64,000 bases of DNA from Pseudomonas reinekei (GTDB taxonomy: Bacteria > Pseudomonadota > Gammaproteobacteria > Pseudomonadales > Pseudomonadaceae), in NCBI RefSeq assembly GCF_001945365.1, contig NZ_MSTQ01000002.1, positions 186,001 to 250,000 on the forward strand, given 5' to 3'. The translations under genes were made by a program, and so were the position numbers. Numbering within the stretch: position 1 is the stretch's first letter; every line of letters begins with the position of its first letter. Positions 27,156 through 38,837 of this stretch are shown in pieces. The notes below the pieces were generated by a model. It saw nothing but the letters and a program-made list of their open reading frames with translations. It ran no database searches and was not told the origin of the DNA.

Positions 27156-28619
27156 CTACAACTGTCCGTCCCAACCACCGCCCAGTGCGGCAATCAACTG
27201 CACGCTGGCGATCAAGCGGCTCTGCATCAGATCCAGGGTGCTGCGCTCATTGTTCAAGGCCGCCGCTTGAACGACCACTACATCGAGATAGGCGATCACA
27301 CCGGCCTTGTACTGATTCTGGGTCAAGCGCAACGACTCGCGCGCGGCATCCAGTGCCTGTTGCCGCACCACGGCCTCGTCCTGCAACACCTTGAGCTGCA
27401 CCAGATAGTTTTCCACTTCGCGAAACCCATCGAGCACGGTCTGGCGGTACTTGGCCACGGTCTCGTCGTAGGCCGCTTCACTGCGGTCCACTTCGGCCGA
27501 GCGTTGCCCCCCATCGAACAAGGTCATGGCCAGTTGCGGCCCCACCGACCAGAATCGGTTCGGTACGCTGAACAGGTCTTTGGAGGTGCTACTGCTGTAT
27601 CCGCCGTTCAAACTCAGGGTCAGGTCCGGGTAGTACGCGGCCTTGGCCACGCCGATGTTGGCGTTGGCGGCGATCACCGAGCGTTCAGCCGAGGCAATGT
27701 CCGGTCGCCGCTCCAGCAGTTGCGAAGGCAGGCTCAATGGCACCTCGGGCAATTGCGGAATGTTCCTGGTCTCTGCCAGGCTGAATTGCGCCGGCGGCAA
27801 GCCGATCAGCACGGCAATGGCGTTTTCGAACTGGGCGCGCTGCCAGATCAGGTCGACCATGTCCGCTTCGGTGCCCTTGAGCTGCGTCTGCGCCTGGGCC
27901 ACCGCGTCCTTGCCGGACACACCGGCACGGTATTGGTTTTCGGTCATTTTCAGCGAACGTTGGTACGCCTCGACCGTCGCCTCCAATAGCCGCTTTTGCT
28001 CGTCGATCACCCGCAATTGCAGGTAGTTCTGCACCAGTTCCGACTGCTGGCTCAAGCGCATCGCCGCCAGATCGGCAAAGCTGGCCTGGGCATTCGCGGT
28101 GTCGGCTTCAAGGCCCCGGCGCAGTTTGCCCCAGACGTCCGCTTCCCAACTGACCCCGGCCTGAGCCGTGTAGGTGTCACGAATGCCGCTGGAAGAACTG
28201 GTCAGGCTGGAACTGCTGCTGCCTGTGCCCTGGCTGGAGCGGTTTTTGCCCAGGGTCAGGTCCACCGTGGGGAAAAACGCGCCCCGGGCACTGCGCACCA
28301 GCGCTTGGGCCTGACGGTATTGCGCTTCGGACTGGGCGACGGTCTGATTGGAACTGTTGAGCTTTTCGATCAGGCCATTGAGTTGCTGATCGCCATACAG
28401 TTCCCACCACGCACCGCGGGCCAGGGCGTCGCTTGGACTGGCCTGACGCCAACCCGCCGCTTCCTTGTACTGCGCAGGTTCCGCCGTTTGCGGGCGCTGG
28501 TAATCCGGGCCGATGGCGCAGGCGCTAAGCAGAACTGCGCACAGCGACAGGCTCAACAACCGCGAGCCTCGGGCGGTGATCAGCGGTGTAGCCAGGTTGA
28601 ACAGCGAACGGTCAGTCAT
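27156..28619 (-). CDS. opmB: Outer-membrane efflux lipoprotein (OpmB type)
   Basis: This is a 487-residue TolC-like outer-membrane factor of the NodT family. The N-terminus has a hydrophobic stretch and lipobox LLSACAIGPDYQRP, so it is probably a lipoprotein anchored at Cys34. Two repeated OEP domains follow, each with long helices (QSEAQYRQAQALVRSARG; ATVEAYQRSLKMTENQYRAG) and the LPEVPLSLPSQLLERRPDI motif near 300. It is the last gene of muxABC-opmB and its ATG overlaps the muxC stop by 4 nt. It should form the exit duct of the tripartite pump. Confidence 0.93.
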   Translation of the reverse strand: MTDRSLFNLATPLITARGSRLLSLSLCAVLLSACAIGPDYQRPQTAEPAQYKEAAGWRQASPSDALARGAWWELYGDQQLNGLIEKLNSSNQTVAQSEAQYRQAQALVRSARGAFFPTVDLTLGKNRSSQGTGSSSSSLTSSSSGIRDTYTAQAGVSWEADVWGKLRRGLEADTANAQASFADLAAMRLSQQSELVQNYLQLRVIDEQKRLLEATVEAYQRSLKMTENQYRAGVSGKDAVAQAQTQLKGTEADMVDLIWQRAQFENAIAVLIGLPPAQFSLAETRNIPQLPEVPLSLPSQLLERRPDIASAERSVIAANANIGVAKAAYYPDLTLSLNGGYSSSTSKDLFSVPNRFWSVGPQLAMTLFDGGQRSAEVDRSEAAYDETVAKYRQTVLDGFREVENYLVQLKVLQDEAVVRQQALDAARESLRLTQNQYKAGVIAYLDVVVVQAAALNNERSTLDLMQSRLIASVQLIAALGGGWDGQL

Positions 28620-31600
28620 AGCGGAGTTTCCAGAGCAGCATCGGTACGTACCCCACGCCAGCGGTTGAAGCGGTGGCGCAGTTTGTCGAGATAGAGGTAA
28701 ACCACCGGGGTGGTGTAAAGGGTCAGCACCTGGCTGAAGATCAACCCGCCAATGATGGTCAGGCCCAGCGGCTGGCGCATTTCCGCCCCTTCGGCGCGCC
28801 CCAGCAGCAACGGCAACGCGCCAAGGATCGCCGCCAGGGTCGTCATCAGGATCGGCCGCAAACGTTGCAAACAGGCGTTGCGAATCGACTCCAGTGGCGC
28901 CATGCCTTGACGACGCTCCAGTTGCAGCGCGAGGTCGATCATCAGAATCGCGTTTTTCTTCACCACGCCGATCAGCAGGAACAGCCCCAACAGTGAAATC
29001 AGGCTGAACTCGCCCCCCAACGCGTAGATCGACAACAACGCGCCCACCCCCGCCGATGGCAACGTGGACAGAATCGTCAGCGGGTGAATATAGCTTTCAT
29101 ACAGCACGCCAAGCACCAGATACACCGCCACCAGCGCACCCAGGATCATCCATGGCTGGCTCTTCTGGGTGGCGGCAAAGGCATCGGCAGTACCGGCCAT
29201 TTTCGCGATGACGTCTTCCGGCAGTCCCACCGAGGCAATGGCCCGCTCGATGGCGGCGCTGCCCTGCTCCACAGTCACGCCTTCGGCCATGTCGAAGGCA
29301 ATGCTTTCCGAGGCGAACTGGCCTTCGTGGCTGACGCGATCGTCTTCCAGGCTGTTTTCGTAACGGGCGATGGTCGACAACGGAATCCGCGCGCCATCGG
29401 CAGTGATTACCTGCACCTGCTTGAGGGTGATCGGGTCCTGGGCGTATTTCGGATTGACCTCCATCACCACCTTATACTGGTTGAGGCTGTCGTAGATGGT
29501 CGAAATCTGCCGTTGGCTGTAGGCGTTGTTCAGCACCGCCGTGACCATGTCCATGTCCACACCCAGGCGTTTGGCCTGGTCGCGGTCGACGATCAGCGTC
29601 ACTTGCTGCGCACCCCGGCCTTCGCGGGCGTCAATGGCGGTCAGTTCCGGCAACGCCTTGAGCGCGGTCACGACTTTCGGGTACCACTCGCGCAGCGAGC
29701 CGAGGTCGCCACTTTGCAGAATGTAGGAAAACTGCGACGTCGTTTGCTCGCGGCCGCCACCGAACTGCAAATCCTGGTCAGCCATCAGCATCAGTTGCGC
29801 GCCGGCGACCTTGGGCATTTCCTTGCGCAGGCGTTCGATGACCTTTTGCGCGGAAATACTGCGGTCCTTGATCGGCTTGAGGCGCACCAGCATGAAGGCG
29901 TTGTTGGTGCCGTTGGTGCCGCCGATGAAACCGGCCACGCTTTCAACGGCTGCGTCCTTGAGCACGGCGCGGCGGAAAATTTCCATTTTCGGCTGCATCA
30001 CGCTGAACGACAGGCCGTCGTCACCGCGCACGAAACCGATCAGTTGGCCGGTATCCTGCTGCGGAAGAAATGTTTTGGGAACAACCACATACAGCGCAAT
30101 GTTCACACCAATTGTCACAAATAGGCTGAGCAACGTCAGGCGTCTGTGGCGCAGTACCCAATCAAGGCTCGTCGCGTACTTTCCGACCATCCACTCGTTC
30201 GCCCGCTGGCTCCAGCGTTGCAGGCGGTTTTCCTGGCCAGGCGTATGCGGCGTCAACCAGCGCGCGCAAAGCATCGGGGTCAAGGTCAGGGAAACGATCA
30301 GCGACACCACGATGGACGCTGCCAACGTGATGGAAAACTCGCGGAACAGGCTTTCGATGATCCCGCCCATGAACAGGATCGACAGGAACACCGCCACCAG
30401 CGACACGTTCATCGACAGCAAGGTGAAGCCGACTTCCTGCGCGCCCAGATACGCCGCTTTCATGGGGCGCATGCCCGCGTCGATGTGTCGGGAAATGTTT
30501 TCCAGCACCACGATGGCGTCGTCCACCACCAACCCGGTGGCCAGAATCAGCGCCATCAGCGACAGGTTGTTGAGGGAAAACCCGTACAGGTACATCACGG
30601 CAAAGGTGCCGACCAGCGACACCGGCACCGCCAGTGTCGGAATCAGCGAGGCGCGGAAGTTACCGAGGAACAGGAACACCACCAGAATCACCAGGGCCAC
30701 GGCGATCAGCAGGGTCATTTCCGCTTCGTGCAAGGTGGCCTTGATCACCGGCGAACGGTCCATGGCCAGGTTCAGTTTGACGCTGGCCGGCAGCACGGCT
30801 TGCAGCGCCGGCAACTGGGCCTTGATCTCGTTGACCGTCTCGATGATGTTGGCACCGGCCTGACGGTTGATCACCAGCAGCACCGCCGCGTCATTGTTGA
30901 AGAACCCGCTGTTGTAGCGGTCCTCGACACCGTCGCTGACCTTGGCCACATCCTTCAGGCGCAGGGCCGCGCCGTCCGCGTAGTGGATGATCAGCGATTC
31001 GTAATCCTTGGCTTTCTCCAACTGGTCGTTGGCCTGCACCTGCCAGAGGCGCTGGCCATCCTCCACCGAGCCCTTGGGCCGGCGCACGTTGGCATTGGCG
31101 ATGGTTTTGCGCACATCGTCCAGGGCCACGCCGTACTGGTTCAGCGCCTGCGGCTCGAGTTCGATCCGCACTGCCGGCAGGGAGCTGCCGCCGATCTGCA
31201 CTTCGCCGACGCCCTGCACTTGCGACAGGCTCTGGGACAGAATGGTCGAAGCCAGGTCATACAACTGGCCCTTCTCAAGGACGTCCGAGGTCAGCGACAG
31301 CACCATGATCGGCGCCTGGGACGGGTTGACCTTTTTGTACGTCGGCATGCTGCGCATACCGCTGGGCAACAGGTTACGCGAGGCGTTGATCGCCGCTTGC
31401 ACCTCCCGCGCCGCGCCATTGATGTCGCGGTCCAGGTCGAATTGCAGGATCACCCGCGTCGAGCCCTGGCTGGAGCGACTGCTCATGGTGTTGACCCCGG
31501 CGATGGCGCCGAAGGAACGCTCCAGCGGTGTGGCCACGGTCGATGCCATGACCTCCGGGCTGGCACCGGGCAAGCTGGCTTGCACCACGATCACCGGGAA

Positions 31601-31723
31601 GTCCATTTGCGGCAACGGCGATACCGGCAGCAAGCCAAAGCTCACGCCGCCCAGCAGCATGATCGCCAGGCTGAGCAACATGGTTGCTACGGGGCGCTTG
31701 ATGAAAGGACCGGAGAGGTTCAT
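28616..31723 (-). CDS. muxC: RND efflux permease, second of two (MuxC/MdtC type)
   Basis: This is a 1035-residue inner-membrane RND transporter with the normal HAE1 length and about 12 membrane segments in two homologous halves. Visible: the N-terminal segment [17 protein letters not shown], two large periplasmic loops, [17 protein letters not shown] in TM4 with the proton-relay Asp pair, and [19 protein letters not shown] in the second half. The family pattern is that of MdtC/MuxC, which works as a heterotrimer with MdtB/MuxB. Its ATG overlaps the muxB stop by 4 nt and its stop overlaps opmB by 4 nt. In P. aeruginosa MuxABC-OpmB exports aztreonam, macrolides, novobiocin and tetracycline (from memory). 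Confidence 0.94.
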   Translation of the reverse strand: MNLSGPFIKRPVATMLLSLAIMLLGGVSFGLLPVSPLPQMDFPVIVVQASLPGASPEVMASTVATPLERSFGAIAGVNTMSSRSSQGSTRVILQFDLDRDINGAAREVQAAINASRNLLPSGMRSMPTYKKVNPSQAPIMVLSLTSDVLEKGQLYDLASTILSQSLSQVQGVGEVQIGGSSLPAVRIELEPQALNQYGVALDDVRKTIANANVRRPKGSVEDGQRLWQVQANDQLEKAKDYESLIIHYADGAALRLKDVAKVSDGVEDRYNSGFFNNDAAVLLVINRQAGANIIETVNEIKAQLPALQAVLPASVKLNLAMDRSPVIKATLHEAEMTLLIAVALVILVVFLFLGNFRASLIPTLAVPVSLVGTFAVMYLYGFSLNNLSLMALILATGLVVDDAIVVLENISRHIDAGMRPMKAAYLGAQEVGFTLLSMNVSLVAVFLSILFMGGIIESLFREFSITLAASIVVSLIVSLTLTPMLCARWLTPHTPGQENRLQRWSQRANEWMVGKYATSLDWVLRHRRLTLLSLFVTIGVNIALYVVVPKTFLPQQDTGQLIGFVRGDDGLSFSVMQPKMEIFRRAVLKDAAVESVAGFIGGTNGTNNAFMLVRLKPIKDRSISAQKVIERLRKEMPKVAGAQLMLMADQDLQFGGGREQTTSQFSYILQSGDLGSLREWYPKVVTALKALPELTAIDAREGRGAQQVTLIVDRDQAKRLGVDMDMVTAVLNNAYSQRQISTIYDSLNQYKVVMEVNPKYAQDPITLKQVQVITADGARIPLSTIARYENSLEDDRVSHEGQFASESIAFDMAEGVTVEQGSAAIERAIASVGLPEDVIAKMAGTADAFAATQKSQPWMILGALVAVYLVLGVLYESYIHPLTILSTLPSAGVGALLSIYALGGEFSLISLLGLFLLIGVVKKNAILMIDLALQLERRQGMAPLESIRNACLQRLRPILMTTLAAILGALPLLLGRAEGAEMRQPLGLTIIGGLIFSQVLTLYTTPVVYLYLDKLRHRFNRWRGVRTDAALETPL

Positions 31724-34700
31724 GGCTGCTCTGCCGCTTCCACCGGCTCAGGCTTGCGGCCCCAGCGCCGACCCAGACGGTCGAAATACAGGTAGATCAC
31801 CGGGGTGGTGAACAGCGTCAGCACCTGGCTCAGCAACAGCCCGCCCACCATGACCAGACCCAGCGGCTGGCGCAGTTCCGCGCCGGAACCGGTGGCGAGC
31901 ATCAACGGCACGGCACCGAACAGCGCCGCAAGTGTCGTCATCAGGATCGGCCGGAAACGCAGCAGCGCCGCCTGATAAATCGCCGTTTCCGGGTCCATGC
32001 CCTGATTGCGCTCGGCATCGAGGGCGAAGTCGATCATCATGATCGCGTTCTTCTTGACGATACCGATCAGCAGGATGATGCCGATGATCGCGATCATGCC
32101 CAGGTCATTGCCGCTGAGGATCAGCGCCAGCAAGGCGCCCACCGCTGCCGAGGGCAAGGTCGAGAGAATGGTGATCGGGTGGATATAGCTCTCGTAGAGC
32201 ACACCCAGCACGATGTACATGGTCACCACCGCCGCCAGAATCAGCAGCAGCGTGCTCGACAACGACGCCTGGAACGCCTCGGCCGCGCCCTGGAACTGGG
32301 TCTGCACGCCAATTGGCATGCCGATGTCCTTTTGCACCTGCTCGATGATCTCGACCGCATGCCCCAACGCCACGCCGGGCGCGAGGTTGAACGACATCAT
32401 TACCGCGGGGAACTGACCGATGTGGGTAATCGCCAGTTGCGCCTGCCGCTCTTCGATACGCGCCAGGCTGGACAGGCGCACCTGCCCGCCATCGGTGGTC
32501 TTGACGTGGATCTGGTCAAGCGCCTGCGGGCCGATTTTCTCGCCGGATTGCGATTGCAGCACCACGCGATACTGGCTGGCCTGGGTGTAGATCGTGGAAA
32601 TCTGCCGTTGACCAAAGGCGTCATACAGCGCGTCGGTGATGTTCGACACCGACACCCCGAGCCGCGACGCCGCGTCACGATCGATCACCAGATAGACCTG
32701 CAAGCCCTTGTCCTGCAAATCGCTGGCGACGTCGGTCAGCTCTGGCTGTTGCGCCAACGCCTCGACCAGACGCCCGCTCCACAGGCTGAGCAATTCGGAG
32801 TCCGGCGACGACATGCTGAACTGGTACTGCGTGCGGCTGACCCGGTCCTCGATGGTCAGGTCTTGCACCGGCTGCATGAACAGACGGATACCGACCAGTT
32901 TGTCGAGTTCAGGCTGCAGACGCGCAATCACTTCGGTCGCGCTCAGGTCGCGATCGCTATGGGCCTTGAGGTTGATCAGCAAGCGGCCGCTGTTGAGTGT
33001 CGAGTTGTCGCCATCGACACCAATGTAGGACGACAGGCTCTCGACCGCCGGATCGGCAAGGATGACCTTGGCCAGTTCTTGCTGACGCTCACTCATTGCC
33101 GCAAAGGAAATGGACTGCGGTGCCTCGGAAATGCCCTGGATCACGCCCGTGTCCTGCACCGGGAAAAAGCCCTTGGGCACCACCATGTACAAGAACACCG
33201 TCAACGCCAGTGTGCCGATGGCCACCATCAGCGTCAGCGGCTGGTGCTTGAGCACCCACTGCAACTTGCGCCCGTACGCTGCGATCATCCAGTCGATCGC
33301 GGCGCCGCTGGCCCGGTAGAAACGGCCTTGTTCCTCTTCCTTGGGTTCGCGCTTGAGCAGACGCGCGCACATCATCGGCGTCAGGGTCAGGGACACCACC
33401 AGCGAAATCAGAATCGCCACCGCCAGGGTAATGGCGAACTCGCGGAACAAGCGCCCAACCACATCGGCCATGAACAGCAGCGGGATCAGTACGGCGATCA
33501 GCGACAGGGTCAGGGAGATCAGGGTGAAACCGATCTGCTTGGCGCCCTTGAGCGCAGCATTCAGCGGGCTGTCACCCTCTTCGATGAAGCGGGAAATGTT
33601 TTCCAGCATGACGATTGCATCGTCCACCACAAAACCGGTGGCGATGGTCAGGGCCATCAGGGTCAGGTTATTGACCGAGAACCCCGCCAGATACATCACG
33701 CCGAAGGTGCCGATCAGCGACAGCGGCACGGCCACCGACGGAATGATCGTCGCGCTGGCCCGACGCAGGAACAGGAACGTGACCATGACCACCAGCACAA
33801 TGGCGATCAACAGTTCGTGTTGCACGTCCTTGACCGAGGCACGAATGGTCTGGGTGCGGTCTGTGAGTACGACTACATCGAGGCCGGCCGGGAGGTTGTC
33901 GGTGATGCTCGGCAGCAAGGCCTTGATCCGGTCGACTACTTCGATGACGTTGGCACCGGGCTGACGCTGGATGTTCAACAGCACGGCCTGGTTTTCGTTG
34001 GCCCACGCGGCCAGACGCTCGTTTTCCGCGCCGTCGACGATTTCTGCCACATCCTTGAGGCGCAGCGGCGCACCGTTGGCGTAGGCCAGGATCAGGTTGG
34101 CGTAATCCTTGGGCGAGGTCAGCTGATCGTTGGCATCGAGCATCGACACCCGGGTCGGACCGTCGAAGTTGCCCTTGGGCTGGTTGACGTTGGAAGCCGC
34201 AATCAAGGTGCGCACGTCCGACAGGTTCAGACCGTTGGCCGCCAGGGCTTCGGGATTGACCTTGATCCGCACTGCCTGACGCTGTCCACCGGCAATGCTG
34301 ACCATGCCGACGCCGCTGATCTGGGCAATTTTTTGCGCCATGCGGGTATCGACCAGGTCATTGAGCTTGGGCAACAGCATGGTCTTGGAAGTGATGGCCA
34401 GGGTCAGCACCGGCGTGTCGGCCGGGTTGACCTTGTTGTACACCGGCGGTGCCGGCAGGTCCGTGGGCAGCAGGTTGGTGGCCGCATTGATTGCCGCCTG
34501 CACCTGCTGCTCGGCCACGTCCATGTTGATATCGAGGCTGAAACGCAGGGTCAGCACCGACGCACCGCCGGAACTGGTGGAAGCCATTTGCGTCAGCCCG
34601 GGCATTTGCCCGAATTGTCGTTCAAGCGGTGCGGTCACGGCGCTGGTCATGACATCCGGGCTGGCGCCGGGATACAGCGTCATGACGCGAATGGTCGGGT

Positions 34701-34824
34701 AATCGACCTGAGGCAAGGCCGACACAGGCAGCAACCGATAAGCGATCACGCCGGCCAGGATAATGGCCAGCATGCTCAAGGTCGTCGCTACCGGACGAAG
34801 GATGAACAGCCGCGAGAGATTCAT
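31720..34824 (-). CDS. muxB: RND efflux permease, first of two (MuxB/MdtB type)
   Basis: This is a 1034-residue RND permease, paralogous to the product of the next gene. Landmarks: [17 protein letters not shown] at the N-terminus, [17 protein letters not shown] with the TM4 Asp pair, and [19 protein letters not shown] in the C-terminal half. Two tandem, different permeases behind one adaptor define the MdtABC/MuxABC class. It overlaps muxA and muxC by 4 nt each, so the pump subunits should be made in matched amounts. Neither permease shows frameshifts or premature stops. Confidence 0.94.
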   Translation of the reverse strand: MNLSRLFILRPVATTLSMLAIILAGVIAYRLLPVSALPQVDYPTIRVMTLYPGASPDVMTSAVTAPLERQFGQMPGLTQMASTSSGGASVLTLRFSLDINMDVAEQQVQAAINAATNLLPTDLPAPPVYNKVNPADTPVLTLAITSKTMLLPKLNDLVDTRMAQKIAQISGVGMVSIAGGQRQAVRIKVNPEALAANGLNLSDVRTLIAASNVNQPKGNFDGPTRVSMLDANDQLTSPKDYANLILAYANGAPLRLKDVAEIVDGAENERLAAWANENQAVLLNIQRQPGANVIEVVDRIKALLPSITDNLPAGLDVVVLTDRTQTIRASVKDVQHELLIAIVLVVMVTFLFLRRASATIIPSVAVPLSLIGTFGVMYLAGFSVNNLTLMALTIATGFVVDDAIVMLENISRFIEEGDSPLNAALKGAKQIGFTLISLTLSLIAVLIPLLFMADVVGRLFREFAITLAVAILISLVVSLTLTPMMCARLLKREPKEEEQGRFYRASGAAIDWMIAAYGRKLQWVLKHQPLTLMVAIGTLALTVFLYMVVPKGFFPVQDTGVIQGISEAPQSISFAAMSERQQELAKVILADPAVESLSSYIGVDGDNSTLNSGRLLINLKAHSDRDLSATEVIARLQPELDKLVGIRLFMQPVQDLTIEDRVSRTQYQFSMSSPDSELLSLWSGRLVEALAQQPELTDVASDLQDKGLQVYLVIDRDAASRLGVSVSNITDALYDAFGQRQISTIYTQASQYRVVLQSQSGEKIGPQALDQIHVKTTDGGQVRLSSLARIEERQAQLAITHIGQFPAVMMSFNLAPGVALGHAVEIIEQVQKDIGMPIGVQTQFQGAAEAFQASLSSTLLLILAAVVTMYIVLGVLYESYIHPITILSTLPSAAVGALLALILSGNDLGMIAIIGIILLIGIVKKNAIMMIDFALDAERNQGMDPETAIYQAALLRFRPILMTTLAALFGAVPLMLATGSGAELRQPLGLVMVGGLLLSQVLTLFTTPVIYLYFDRLGRRWGRKPEPVEAAEQP

Positions 34825-36134
34825 GCGCCGCCCTTTTTCGCCTTGTCGGCGGGTGCCGGCTCAGGGGTGGCCGCGGATTTGCCCTGTAGATGGCCAGCCG
34901 GGTTGGTCGGCACTTGCTGCGGATCGTTGACCACTTCCACGTCGCTGCCATCTTTCAAACGGTCAGTGCCTTCCAGCACGACACGATCACCGGCCGCCAG
35001 GCCTTCGGTGACCACGGTGTTCTCACCGTCGCTGGCACCGATTTTCAACTGGCGGATCTTGACCTTCTTGTCGCCGTCCAGGGCATAGACGAACGTGCCG
35101 TTGGTGCCGAACTGAATCGCGGCGGACGGTGCGAGTACTACGCCTTTGAGGGTGTCGGCCAGCAGGCGCACATTGACGAACTGGTTGGGAAACAGTGCCT
35201 GGTCGCGATTGTCGTAACGGGCCTTGAACTTCAGGGTGCCGGTGGTGACATCAATCTGGTTGTCCAGGCTCTGCAGCACGCCGGTGGCTTGCAGTTTGGT
35301 ATCGCCGCGATCCCACGCTTCGGCGGGCAGCCTGGCGCCGCTGCGATAACGGGCCAGCACCACGTCGAGGCTGTTTTCCGGCAAAGTGAAGGCCACGCTG
35401 ATCGGTTGCGTCTGGGTAATGATCGCCAGCGCGGTGGTGTCGTTGGCGGCCACCAGGTTACCGACGTCGAGTTGACGCAGGCCGACGCGTCCGGCGATGG
35501 GCGCGCGGATGCGGGTGAATTCAAGATTGAGCTTGGCGTCGTTGACCGCCGCCTGATTGGTCTTGACCGTGCCCTGGTACTGACCGACCAGTGCTTCGGC
35601 GGTGTCCAGGGTCTGCTTGGCGATGCTGTCTTCGCGGTACAGGCCGCGATAGCGCTCGACGTCGACCTGGGCGTTCTTCAGTTGCGCCTGGTTCTGCAGC
35701 AACGTGCCTTCGGCCTGGAGCAAGGCGTTCTGGTAGGGGCGCGGGTCAATCTCGGCCAGCAGATCGCCCGCTTTGACCATCTGCCCTTCCTCGAAATGGA
35801 TCTTGACCAGTTCACCGCCCACGCGGCTGCGCACATTGATGGTATTGAGCGCGGTGACCGTGCCCAGCGCCTTGTAATACAGCGGGAAGTCACCCGTGAC
35901 TGCCGGCGCCACACGCACCGGAACCGGCCCGGAAGCGCCACCGAAACCCGGCCGCATGCCGCCCGACCGTCCCGTGTGCCCGGCCACGGCTTTCTGCCCC
36001 GCACCCTCTTTGGGCGCAGCGCTGCCGGGCCAGAATTTCCAGCACAGGCCAGCGATGACCAGCAGGACTAGCAGGCCGAACAGCCAGCGACGAGGACTAC
36101 GGGGAGCAGAGGATTGCATTGAGTGATCAACCAT
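34821..36134 (-). CDS. muxA: RND periplasmic adaptor (MuxA/MdtA type)
   Basis: This 437-residue membrane fusion protein links permease and outer-membrane duct. It has an N-terminal membrane segment ([19 protein letters not shown]), a Gly/Ser-rich stretch, a lipoyl half-motif ([28 protein letters not shown], given as its conserved block), a coiled-coil hairpin from about 135 to 200, the second lipoyl half ([21 protein letters not shown]) and a beta-barrel plus proximal domain. The start is uncertain: GTG/ATG choices at 36134 and at 36119 ([12 protein letters not shown]) both lack a convincing ribosome site. It is the first gene of the muxABC-opmB operon; no regulator lies beside it. Confidence 0.92.
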   Translation of the reverse strand: MVDHSMQSSAPRSPRRWLFGLLVLLVIAGLCWKFWPGSAAPKEGAGQKAVAGHTGRSGGMRPGFGGASGPVPVRVAPAVTGDFPLYYKALGTVTALNTINVRSRVGGELVKIHFEEGQMVKAGDLLAEIDPRPYQNALLQAEGTLLQNQAQLKNAQVDVERYRGLYREDSIAKQTLDTAEALVGQYQGTVKTNQAAVNDAKLNLEFTRIRAPIAGRVGLRQLDVGNLVAANDTTALAIITQTQPISVAFTLPENSLDVVLARYRSGARLPAEAWDRGDTKLQATGVLQSLDNQIDVTTGTLKFKARYDNRDQALFPNQFVNVRLLADTLKGVVLAPSAAIQFGTNGTFVYALDGDKKVKIRQLKIGASDGENTVVTEGLAAGDRVVLEGTDRLKDGSDVEVVNDPQQVPTNPAGHLQGKSAATPEPAPADKAKKGGA

Positions 36135-36267
36135 TGGGCGCGTGGGCTTGTTTTACATGAGGCTGAACGATAAGCACTGGCGGGTCTTAAGCAAAGCGCC
36201 TTTACCGGCAATTTACCTTCGGCTTACGTAACAGGAGATTTATCCAAGACACTGAAACACAAATGAA

Positions 36268-36293
36268 AACGGCCTGGACAGGGCCAGGCCGTT
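36268..36293 (-). terminator. Terminator after tpx
   Basis: AACGGCCTGG pairs with CCAGGCCGTT around a 6-nt loop. On the minus strand it is followed by TTTTCATTT, 20 nt past the tpx stop. Confidence 0.85.
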
Positions 36294-36312
36294 AAACTTT
36301 GTAAAGGTATGC

Positions 36313-36813
36313 TTATTTCAGTACAGCAAGGGCCGCTTCGTAGTTCGGTTCTTCAGCGATTTCCTTGACCAGTTCGCTGTGCAGCACGTTATCGTTCTCG
36401 TCCAGTACCACCACGGCACGGGCGGTCAGGCCTTTGAGCGGGCCGTCAGCGATGGCTACGCCGTAGTTTTCGATGAACTCGGCACCGCGCAGGGTCGACA
36501 GGTTCTGGACGTTTTCCAGGCCTTCGGCACCGCAGAAACGCGCCTGGGCGAACGGAAGGTCAGCGGAGATGCACAACACCACGGTGTTGCTGATGTCGTT
36601 GGCCTGGGCGTTGAACTTGCGCACGGAGGTGGCGCAGGTCGGGGTGTCAACGCTTGGGAAGATGTTCAGCACTTTGCGCTTGCCGGCAAAATCTTTCAGG
36701 GTGACGTCGGACAGATTGCCGGCGACCAGGGAAAAGGCTGGCGCCTTGGAACCGGCTTGAGGCAGTTGACCGTTGACTTGAACCGGATTGCCTTTAAGAG
36801 TGACTTGAGCCAT
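36313..36813 (-). CDS. tpx: Thiol peroxidase Tpx
   Basis: This is a 166-residue atypical 2-Cys peroxiredoxin, which reduces hydroperoxides using thioredoxin. The peroxidatic Cys is in [15 protein letters not shown] near residue 60 and the resolving Cys in QARFCGAEG near residue 94; [14 protein letters not shown] and a conserved [12 protein letters not shown] are also present. The ATG at 36813 is chosen because AGAAGGA precedes it and the protein then begins [15 protein letters not shown], as in other Tpx proteins; an upstream in-frame ATG would add 19 residues not found in the family. It is monocistronic with a good terminator. Confidence 0.96.
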   Translation of the reverse strand: MAQVTLKGNPVQVNGQLPQAGSKAPAFSLVAGNLSDVTLKDFAGKRKVLNIFPSVDTPTCATSVRKFNAQANDISNTVVLCISADLPFAQARFCGAEGLENVQNLSTLRGAEFIENYGVAIADGPLKGLTARAVVVLDENDNVLHSELVKEIAEEPNYEAALAVLK

Positions 36814-36923
36814 GAACGGAGTCCTTCTGAACGTTGTGGTGGAGAATTTGACGAGGCCGAAGTTAACCACGAAATTGTCCGTCGACCTACCCCGAAAACA
36901 AATCTTCCAGACACCGCCAACCC

Positions 36924-36953
36924 CTGTGGGAGCGAACCTGCTCGCGATAGCGA
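36924..36953. repeat. REP-type palindrome
   Basis: CTGTGGGAGCGAACCTGCTC followed by GCGATAGCGA, the common REP type of this window, upstream of tpx and of the YciI-like gene. Confidence 0.75.
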
Positions 36954-37076
36954 CTTATCAGTCACCGCGATGGAAAATGTACTACAGCTGGTCTAAAAAT
37001 TTTTGCGATTGCTGTCGATCCAGGCGAGCGTCATTCGACTAGAACTGAATTATTCAAATCCAGCGGAGAGACCACC

Positions 37077-37502
37077 ATGCGCTTCATGATCATCATTAAA
37101 GCAAGCAAAGACTCCGAAGCCGGCATCATGCCCAGCCAGGAACTGCTGACCGCCATGGGCAACTACAACGAAGAACTGGCCAAGGCCGGCATCCTCGTCG
37201 CGGGCGAAGGCCTGCACCCCAGCAGCAAGGGCGCCCGTGTGCGCTTCGCCGGCGATAAACGCACGGTGACCGACGGCCCCTTCGCCGAAACCAAGGAACT
37301 GATCGCCGGTTTCTGGCTATGGCAGGTGAAGTCGAAAGAAGAAGCCATCGAATGGGTCAAGCGTTGCCCCAATCCGATGCCGGGCACCGAGGCCGAGATC
37401 GAAATCCGTCAGGTCTTTGAAATGGAGGATTTCGGCGAGGAACTGACACCGGAGTTACGCGAGCAAGAAGAACGGGCGTTTGGGCAATCGCGCAAACACT
37501 GA
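37077..37502 (+). CDS. YciI-related (DGPF domain) protein
   Basis: This is a 141-residue protein of the YCII-related superfamily (ferredoxin-like alpha/beta fold). The DGPF signature is seen as VTDGPFAETKELIAGFW near residues 62-78, and the N-terminus MRFMIIIKASKDSEAG is typical. Members are often placed beside ECF sigma factors, but none lies here. The biochemical role is unclear. The start has GGAGAG (agcggagagaccacc) ahead of it. It ends at a hairpin at 37520-37546. Confidence 0.88.
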   Translation: MRFMIIIKASKDSEAGIMPSQELLTAMGNYNEELAKAGILVAGEGLHPSSKGARVRFAGDKRTVTDGPFAETKELIAGFWLWQVKSKEEAIEWVKRCPNPMPGTEAEIEIRQVFEMEDFGEELTPELREQEERAFGQSRKH

Positions 37503-37519
37503 CAATCGAGTCGCAGCTG

Positions 37520-37546
37520 ATCGCCCCATCCACAGTGTGGGGCGAT
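37520..37546 (+). terminator. Hairpin after the YciI-like gene
   Basis: ATCGCCCCA pairs with TGGGGCGAT around a 9-nt loop, 18 nt after the stop; only a weak T-rich stretch follows (GGTTGCTTTG). Confidence 0.55.
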
Positions 37547-37776
37547 TAAACGGTTGCTTTGACATACGAAACCACCGTTGCACTTAACTTTTTAGTACAC
37601 AAAATTGCGGAGCTTTTGCAGACAAAACCAAGCAATTAATCACTTCGGCTGGATAAACGGAGGTTAACTGCTAGCGTCAACAAGACGTGTCCTACCGCCT
37701 TGATAGCAAAGAGATTGCGTCGTAACGGCCGGCAAGTGCCAGGTTGAGCAATGAGTCACCAAGGAACCGGGGAATC

Positions 37777-38568
37777 ATGTCGAACACATTGTGGAAGCAC
37801 ACCTTTCTACTGGTCACCTTGCTTGTGCCTTTCAGTCTCGCAAGCGCGGATGACGCCGAGACCGCCAACAAAAGCAACAACCCGCTGAACATCGCGCCGG
37901 GGATGAGTCTGCAGGACTACTACACGCCGAAGTACTACGACTCCAATATCCACAGCAATGACGTGCTGGTGCGCGGCACCCTGCCGATTGCGCCCAACGA
38001 CTTCATTGGCGTGCCGCAGTTGATACGCGTCACTGCGCCGATCAGCACTCGTCCCGATCCGAACAGCGGCTACAGCACCGGTGAAGGCGATCTGAACCTG
38101 TTCGATATCTTCCTGCTCAAGACCGAAGGCGTGCAGTTGGGCGTCGGCCCGATGATCACCGCGCCGACCGCCGATCAGGACGAGTTGGGCACCGGTAAAT
38201 GGCAAGGTGGCCTGGCTGCCGTAGCCATCGACGCCTCTCCCCGTGGCCTGCTGGGGGCGTTGGTGCAGTACCAGAGTTCCTTTGCAGGTGACAGCGACCG
38301 GCCTCACGTCAAAAGCGCAACCATGCAGCCTTTCATCATCCACAACCTGGACAAAGGCTGGTATCTGCGCTCGACCGGCACCTGGACCTTCGACCTGAAA
38401 AACGACACCCACTACATCCCCCTCGGCTTGGGGGGCGGCAAAGTGTGGAAATCCGGGTCAAATATCCTCAATGCCTTCATCGAGCCGCAGTGGACCGTCG
38501 ATCACAAGGGGGATGACCTGCCGAAGTTCACGGTATACGTCGGCATCAACGCCACCTTCGGTAAATAA
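37777..38568 (+). CDS. Predicted outer-membrane beta-barrel protein (transporter-like)
   Basis: This is a 263-residue protein with a signal peptide (MSNTLWKHTFLLVTLLVP, cleavage about ASA-DDA). The mature part alternates short amphipathic strands and turns (LLGALVQYQSSFAG, GWYLRSTGTWTFDL, FTVYVGINATFGK) and ends in a strand, as small outer-membrane barrels do. It resembles unannotated transporter-type proteins found beside DUF1254 genes; I cannot name a function. The ATG at 37777 is chosen for the signal peptide; an in-frame TTG lies 33 nt upstream. It is 10 nt ahead of a broken DUF1254 gene, so it is probably a survivor of a decaying operon. The 230-nt AT-rich region upstream may hold its promoter. 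Confidence 0.75.
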   Translation: MSNTLWKHTFLLVTLLVPFSLASADDAETANKSNNPLNIAPGMSLQDYYTPKYYDSNIHSNDVLVRGTLPIAPNDFIGVPQLIRVTAPISTRPDPNSGYSTGEGDLNLFDIFLLKTEGVQLGVGPMITAPTADQDELGTGKWQGGLAAVAIDASPRGLLGALVQYQSSFAGDSDRPHVKSATMQPFIIHNLDKGWYLRSTGTWTFDLKNDTHYIPLGLGGGKVWKSGSNILNAFIEPQWTVDHKGDDLPKFTVYVGINATFGK

Positions 38569-38578
38569 GGACTTTTCA

Positions 38579-38833
38579 ATGCACATTGCCATTCGCACTG
38601 CTGCTTTCGGTTTGATGACGATGTTCGTCAGTTGTGGCGTGGGTGCTGACTTCAGCGCCAAAGACCCCGCGTTCGTCACGCCCAACGCCGACACACCCTA
38701 CTCTTTCGTCTGGATGAACTTGCGCACCAAGCCGCTGGTGCTGACTCTGCCGCCGATCGAATAGCACCGTTATTAATCGATGCAACTGATCGACGCCTAT
38801 ACGCAGAACTTCGCCCACCTGGGCACCCGCAGG
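38579..38833 (+). pseudogene. DUF1254 gene remnant with two in-frame stops
   Basis: An ATG at 38579 with AAGGA ahead begins a signal-peptide-like sequence and then PNADTPYSFVWMNL, a DUF1254 hallmark. TAG at 38762 and TAA at 38774 interrupt the frame, and the same frame continues with QLIDAYTQNFAHLGTR, which is the expected next DUF1254 block. Similarity ends near 38833. The rest of the gene, several hundred codons in the family, is missing. Two stops plus the deletion show loss of function. Confidence 0.8.
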
Positions 38834-38837
38834 CCCG

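Noticed and set aside
30146..31795. 549-codon plus-strand frame opposite muxC
   Set aside because: Antisense shadow; same compositional artefact.
32179..35088. 969-codon plus-strand frame opposite muxB and part of muxA
   Set aside because: Antisense shadow of two clear RND genes; the translation is Gln/His/Arg-rich without domains.
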